From NCBI GenBank assembly GCA_003242735.1, contig QGVH01000016.1:26637-90636 (forward strand): DNA of 64,000 bases, in the 5' to 3' direction. A model generated the notes under the pieces. That model was not told where the DNA came from. It did no database searches and saw only the letters and a program-made list of their open reading frames with translations. The position numbers and the translations under genes are program-made. Below are positions 60,923 to 64,000 of the stretch, in pieces (position 1 is the stretch's first letter; each line of letters starts with the position of its first letter). Origin of the DNA: a bacterium (lineage in GTDB: Bacteria > Gemmatimonadota > Gemmatimonadetes > Longimicrobiales > RSA9).

Positions 60923-63904
60923 ATGAGTACGCCGGACTGGTCGACGATCGAACGCCTGTTCCACGAAGCCCTGGAGCTGCCGCCCGAGGACCGGGCCCGC
61001 TTCCTCGAGGAGAACGCCCCGGACCCGCGGGTCCGGGCGGAGGTCCTCGCCCTCCTGGAAGCCGACGCGGATCCGGGAACGCTGTTCAGCGCCACGCCCG
61101 AGGAACTGGCCGCCGCGGCCGGCGTGGCCCCGGCTCCGCTCAGCGGCCGCATGATCGGCCCCTACCGGATCCTCGAGGTGATCGGCCGCGGTGGGATGGG
61201 GACGGTCTACCGCGCCGTGCGGGAAGACCTGGGCAACACGGTCGCGATCAAGGTGGTACGCGGCGCCCTCGGCGACCCCGTCCGCCTCGCCCGCTTCCGG
61301 CAGGAGCAGCGCGTGCTCGCGCGCCTCGAGCACGAGGGCATCGCGCGGCTGCTCGATGCCGGCGTCGCTGGCGATGAGACGCCGTACTTCGTCATGGAGT
61401 ACGTCGAGGGCGAGCCGATCACCACGTGGTGCGACAGGCAGGGCCTCGGGGTCGAGGCACGGCTGCGCCTCTTTCTCGACGTGTGCGACGCCGTCGCCTA
61501 CGCGCACCGCAACCTCGTGGTGCACCGCGACGTCAAGCCCTCGAACGTGCTCGTCACCCGCGACGGCCGCGTCAAGCTCCTCGACTTCGGCATCGCCAAG
61601 CTCCTCGAGAACGCCGACGGCGACCCGACGCTGACGATGACCGGTGCGCACGTCCTCTCGCCCCGTTACGCAGCACCGGAGCAGGTGCGCGGTGAAGCGG
61701 TGGGCGTGGCGACCGACGTCTACGGCCTCGGGCTCGTCCTCTACGAGCTCCTCACGGGCACCCACGCCCACTCCGTCGAGGAGGGCGATGCGTTCGCCGT
61801 GGCGGCGGCCGTGTTGCGCCACGAGGTGCGCCCGCCCTCGGCCGCGGTCCGGCGCCAGCGCGCCGGGCGTACCGCCGGTCCGCCCGGCGACGCCCGGCGG
61901 CTGGCTCGCCGACTCGCCGGCGACCTCGACGCCATCTGCCTACGCGCCCTCGAGAAAGACCCGGCGCGCCGCTACGCGACGGTCGAGGCGCTCCGGGACG
62001 ACGTTGTCCGGCACCTCGAGGGCCGCCCGGTGTCCGCCCATCCCCCGACACGGGCGTACAGGCTCAGCAAGTTCATTCGCCGCAACGCCCTCGCCGTCAC
62101 GGCCTCCGCCGTCCTCGCCCTGCTCCTGGCCACCGGCGTGGGTGCGGTGGCCTGGCAGGCCGAACGGGCGGAACGCGCCAGGGCCGCCGCCGAGGAGCTG
62201 GCCGACTTCCTGGTCGAGCTCTTCGAGGCCAGCGACCCGAGCGAGGCGCTCGGCGAGACCGTTTCCGCGCGCGATCTCCTCGAGCGAGGCCGGATCCGCG
62301 CCGACCGGCTCAGCGACCGGCCCGAGATCCAGGCCGCGATCCTCGACGCCATGGCCCGCGCGTATCTCGGGCTCGGGGACTACGAACGGGCCGATTCCCT
62401 TGCCCAGCGCGTGCTCGAGCAGGAGCGCGCGTTGCACGGCGAGCGGCACGCCGATGTGGCCAACGCGCTGGTCACCCTGGCGCGGGTCCGGCGCGACCAG
62501 GGCCGGGAGGCCGAGGCCGCGTCGCTCCTCCGCACGGCGCTCGCGGTGCGCCGCGATCTGCTCGGCGACCGGCACGACCTCACGACCGATGCGATGCTCG
62601 AGCTGGCCAACGCGATCCAGCAGAGCGGCAGCTACGCCGAGGCCGAGGCGCTCACCCGCGAGGCGCTGGCGGCTCGGATCGCGCGTCACGGCCCGGAGCA
62701 CGAGCTCGTCGCCGAGGGCATCGCGGCCCTCGCCCTGATCCTGTGGAACGCGGGCGGCGATCTCCAGGAATCGGAAGCGCTGTACCGGCAGGCCCTCGCC
62801 ATGGGCGAGCGGCTCTGGGGCCCGGACGACCTCCGGCTCGACGGCTACCTCATCGCCCTGTCCGCGCTGTTGCCGCTGGTGGGCAAGCCGGACGAGGCGG
62901 AGGTCCTCGCGCGCCGCGCACTCGAAATGCGGCGTCGGGTCTACGGCGACGACCACCCGCAGACCATCCACCAGTACAGCAACGTCGCCCGGGCGCTGGA
63001 CGCCCAGGGCCGCCGCGACGAGGCCCGCGCCCTCTACCACGAAATGCTCCGGCGCTACGCGGGCATCTTCCAGGGCGACCACCCCATGATCGCGACGGCG
63101 GTCAACAACCTCAGCGCCACGTTCTACGCCGAGGGCCGGCTCGACTCCGCCGAGCACTACCTGCGTCAGGCGCTCGAGATGCGCATCCGGATGCACGGCA
63201 GCCCGGATGCGAACGTGGCGCTGCTCTACCACAACCTCGGCAGCCTCCTCCGCGCGCAGGGCCGCCTCGAGGAGGCGGAGCGAGCCCTCGCCGAGGCCTA
63301 CCGACAGCGCATCGAGCTCTACGGGGCGGACAACCCGGTGGCGCTCCGCACGGGCTCCGCTTACGGCGACGCGCTCGTCCAGCTCGGCAGGCTGGACGAG
63401 GCGGAGTCGCTCCTGCGCGGGATCCTCGAGCGGCAACGCGGCGAATCCGGCGAGATCTCCTCGGACGCCGCGCTCACCATGGGGTACCTCGCTGGCGTCC
63501 TCGCCCGCCGTGGCGCCTATGAGGAAGCCGAGGCCCTGTACCTGCCAGCGCTCGAGGTGGCCGTAGCTCTCGGCCAGGTGCAGGCGCGCCGGCCGCGCCT
63601 CCGGGGCGTCGGGCGCGGCGCTGAGCACGGCGGCGAACGCCTCGGCTGCGGCGGCGTAGTCCGCGGCGCGCAGGTGCTCCAGGCCCGCGGCGAGCAGCTC
63701 GCCCGGGGCAGATGGCGCCGGGTCAGAGCCCTCGGGCGGCGCGGTTGGGGTGGGCGGTGGAGAGGTCGGGTCGGTTGGCGGCGGGGCGTAGTCGACGGCA
63801 TCGCAGGCGGCCAGGGCGGCGAGCAGAACCAGGGCGGCGAGCCGTCGTCGCAGTCGGTTCGGCATGGGCGGCATTGTACCACGCGCCCCCGCGCCGGCAA
63901 ATGA
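60923..63904 (+). CDS. Ser/Thr protein kinase with TPRs, 3' end probably rearranged
   Basis: Hanks-type kinase: Gly-loop IGRGGMGTVY at 87-96, catalytic Lys 110 in VAIK, HRDVKPSN with Asp 203, DFGIAK, APEQ. A membrane segment lies near 395-415, then TPR repeats. The open frame runs to 63904 (993 aa), but after about residue 880 (EEAEALYLPALEVA, ending about 63565) it is the antisense of a lipoprotein gene, so the true protein is probably shorter or its natural C-terminus is lost. It sits 46 nt after the ECF sigma factor, a conserved pairing in which the kinase is thought to regulate the sigma factor. Confidence 0.85.
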   Translation: MSTPDWSTIERLFHEALELPPEDRARFLEENAPDPRVRAEVLALLEADADPGTLFSATPEELAAAAGVAPAPLSGRMIGPYRILEVIGRGGMGTVYRAVREDLGNTVAIKVVRGALGDPVRLARFRQEQRVLARLEHEGIARLLDAGVAGDETPYFVMEYVEGEPITTWCDRQGLGVEARLRLFLDVCDAVAYAHRNLVVHRDVKPSNVLVTRDGRVKLLDFGIAKLLENADGDPTLTMTGAHVLSPRYAAPEQVRGEAVGVATDVYGLGLVLYELLTGTHAHSVEEGDAFAVAAAVLRHEVRPPSAAVRRQRAGRTAGPPGDARRLARRLAGDLDAICLRALEKDPARRYATVEALRDDVVRHLEGRPVSAHPPTRAYRLSKFIRRNALAVTASAVLALLLATGVGAVAWQAERAERARAAAEELADFLVELFEASDPSEALGETVSARDLLERGRIRADRLSDRPEIQAAILDAMARAYLGLGDYERADSLAQRVLEQERALHGERHADVANALVTLARVRRDQGREAEAASLLRTALAVRRDLLGDRHDLTTDAMLELANAIQQSGSYAEAEALTREALAARIARHGPEHELVAEGIAALALILWNAGGDLQESEALYRQALAMGERLWGPDDLRLDGYLIALSALLPLVGKPDEAEVLARRALEMRRRVYGDDHPQTIHQYSNVARALDAQGRRDEARALYHEMLRRYAGIFQGDHPMIATAVNNLSATFYAEGRLDSAEHYLRQALEMRIRMHGSPDANVALLYHNLGSLLRAQGRLEEAERALAEAYRQRIELYGADNPVALRTGSAYGDALVQLGRLDEAESLLRGILERQRGESGEISSDAALTMGYLAGVLARRGAYEEAEALYLPALEVAVALGQVQARRPRLRGVGRGAEHGGERLGCGGVVRGAQVLQARGEQLARGRWRRVRALGRRGWGGRWRGRVGWRRGVVDGIAGGQGGEQNQGGEPSSQSVRHGRHCTTRPRAGK
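63560..63874 (-). pseudogene. Truncated TPR-containing lipoprotein gene
   Basis: From ATG 63874 (MPPMPNRLRRR) the frame has a lipobox LAAC near residue 24, a Pro/Thr-rich linker and a TPR-like stretch LLAAGLEHLRAADYAAAAEAFAAVLSAAPDAPEARPARLHLAESYG. At about 63560-63575 it runs into the antisense of the kinase TPR region without a stop codon; any further open frame is an antisense shadow. Thus the 3' part of the gene is missing. Confidence 0.6.
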
Positions 63905-63933
63905 CAGAAAGCTCGCAGCTTCCTGCGCTGGCG

Positions 63934-64000
63934 TCAGCCTCCAGCCTCGGCCAGGATCGCCCGCAGCCGCGCGACCTGCTCCTTGAGCGCGGCCTCGTCG
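63934..64000 (-). CDS. C-terminal end of an unidentified gene (partial)
   Basis: The minus strand at the window edge encodes DEAALKEQVARLRAILAEAGG followed by TGA at 63934-63936. The helical, Leu/Glu/Arg-rich C-terminus looks genuine. The rest of the gene lies outside the window. A small GGAAGCT/AGCTTTC hairpin follows at about 63907-63923. Confidence 0.45.
   Translation of the reverse strand, partial: DEAALKEQVARLRAILAEAGG

Noticed and set aside
61940..63560. Continuation of the truncated lipoprotein frame across the kinase
   Set aside because: The sequence there is coding on the plus strand for the kinase; the minus frame has no TPR similarity beyond about 63565.

Overview
The window is about 70% GC, densely coded and rich in long spurious antisense open frames. 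The gene content fits a member of the Gemmatimonadota: SusC/SusD-type and other TonB-dependent receptors, many small lipoproteins with an Ala/Gly-Cys lipobox, a TIGR02999-like ECF sigma factor next to a Ser/Thr kinase with TPRs, and outer-membrane beta-barrels. This is an inference from gene families; no rRNA is present. The cell is Gram-negative (OmpA, TonB, porins). I saw no insertion sequence, phage gene or CRISPR array.

Layout. 0.1-4.1 kb (minus): isocitrate-dehydrogenase-like enzyme, two lipoproteins, enoyl-CoA hydratase and an SDR reductase. 4.2-9.8 kb (minus): the phosphate operon porin-pstSCAB-phoU. 9.9-16.1 kb: a lone DUF7092-like protein, a beta-barrel, a lipoprotein with two Ig-like domains and a metzincin protease, a DUF2911 lipoprotein and a zinc-ribbon membrane protein. 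16.2-24.6 kb (minus): CcdA, PhoR/PhoB, two lipoproteins and a TonB receptor. GTNAC repeats spaced by 11 nt lie upstream of the porin-pst operon, phoB and the TonB receptor, which suggests that all three belong to one PhoB regulon.

25-31.5 kb: quinone oxidoreductase, DUF885 protein, an isopropylmalate/homocitrate-synthase-like enzyme, an M20 peptidase, a sugar nucleotidyltransferase and a PPC-domain protein. 32.1-39.4 kb (plus): a tight run of SIMPL protein, DUF1499 protein, two amidohydrolases, a Lon protease and an aminotransferase. The Lon has an intact Ser-Lys protease dyad, but almost every AAA+ motif is altered. 39.6-44.5 kb: lipoprotein, TonB, a lone LolD/MacB-type ATPase, OmpA and a beta-barrel.

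44.5-48.4 kb is a decayed sugar-modification cluster. Two epimerases, a zinc alcohol dehydrogenase, a Gfo/Idh oxidoreductase, a methyltransferase and a glycoside hydrolase each carry frameshifts and/or internal deletions, although the 4-bp overlaps of an operon survive. The hydrolase halves are in permuted order. The flanking genes are intact.

48.7-57.2 kb: a PAS-GAF histidine kinase, a GntR/FCD regulator, a SusC/SusD pair and an MscS channel. 57.4-64 kb: a Zn/Cd-type P1B ATPase, tRNA-Ile(GAT) with a good promoter, the ECF sigma/Ser-Thr kinase pair, and an abrupt junction near 63.56 kb where the kinase 3' end meets the antisense of a truncated lipoprotein gene. A partial gene ends the window.
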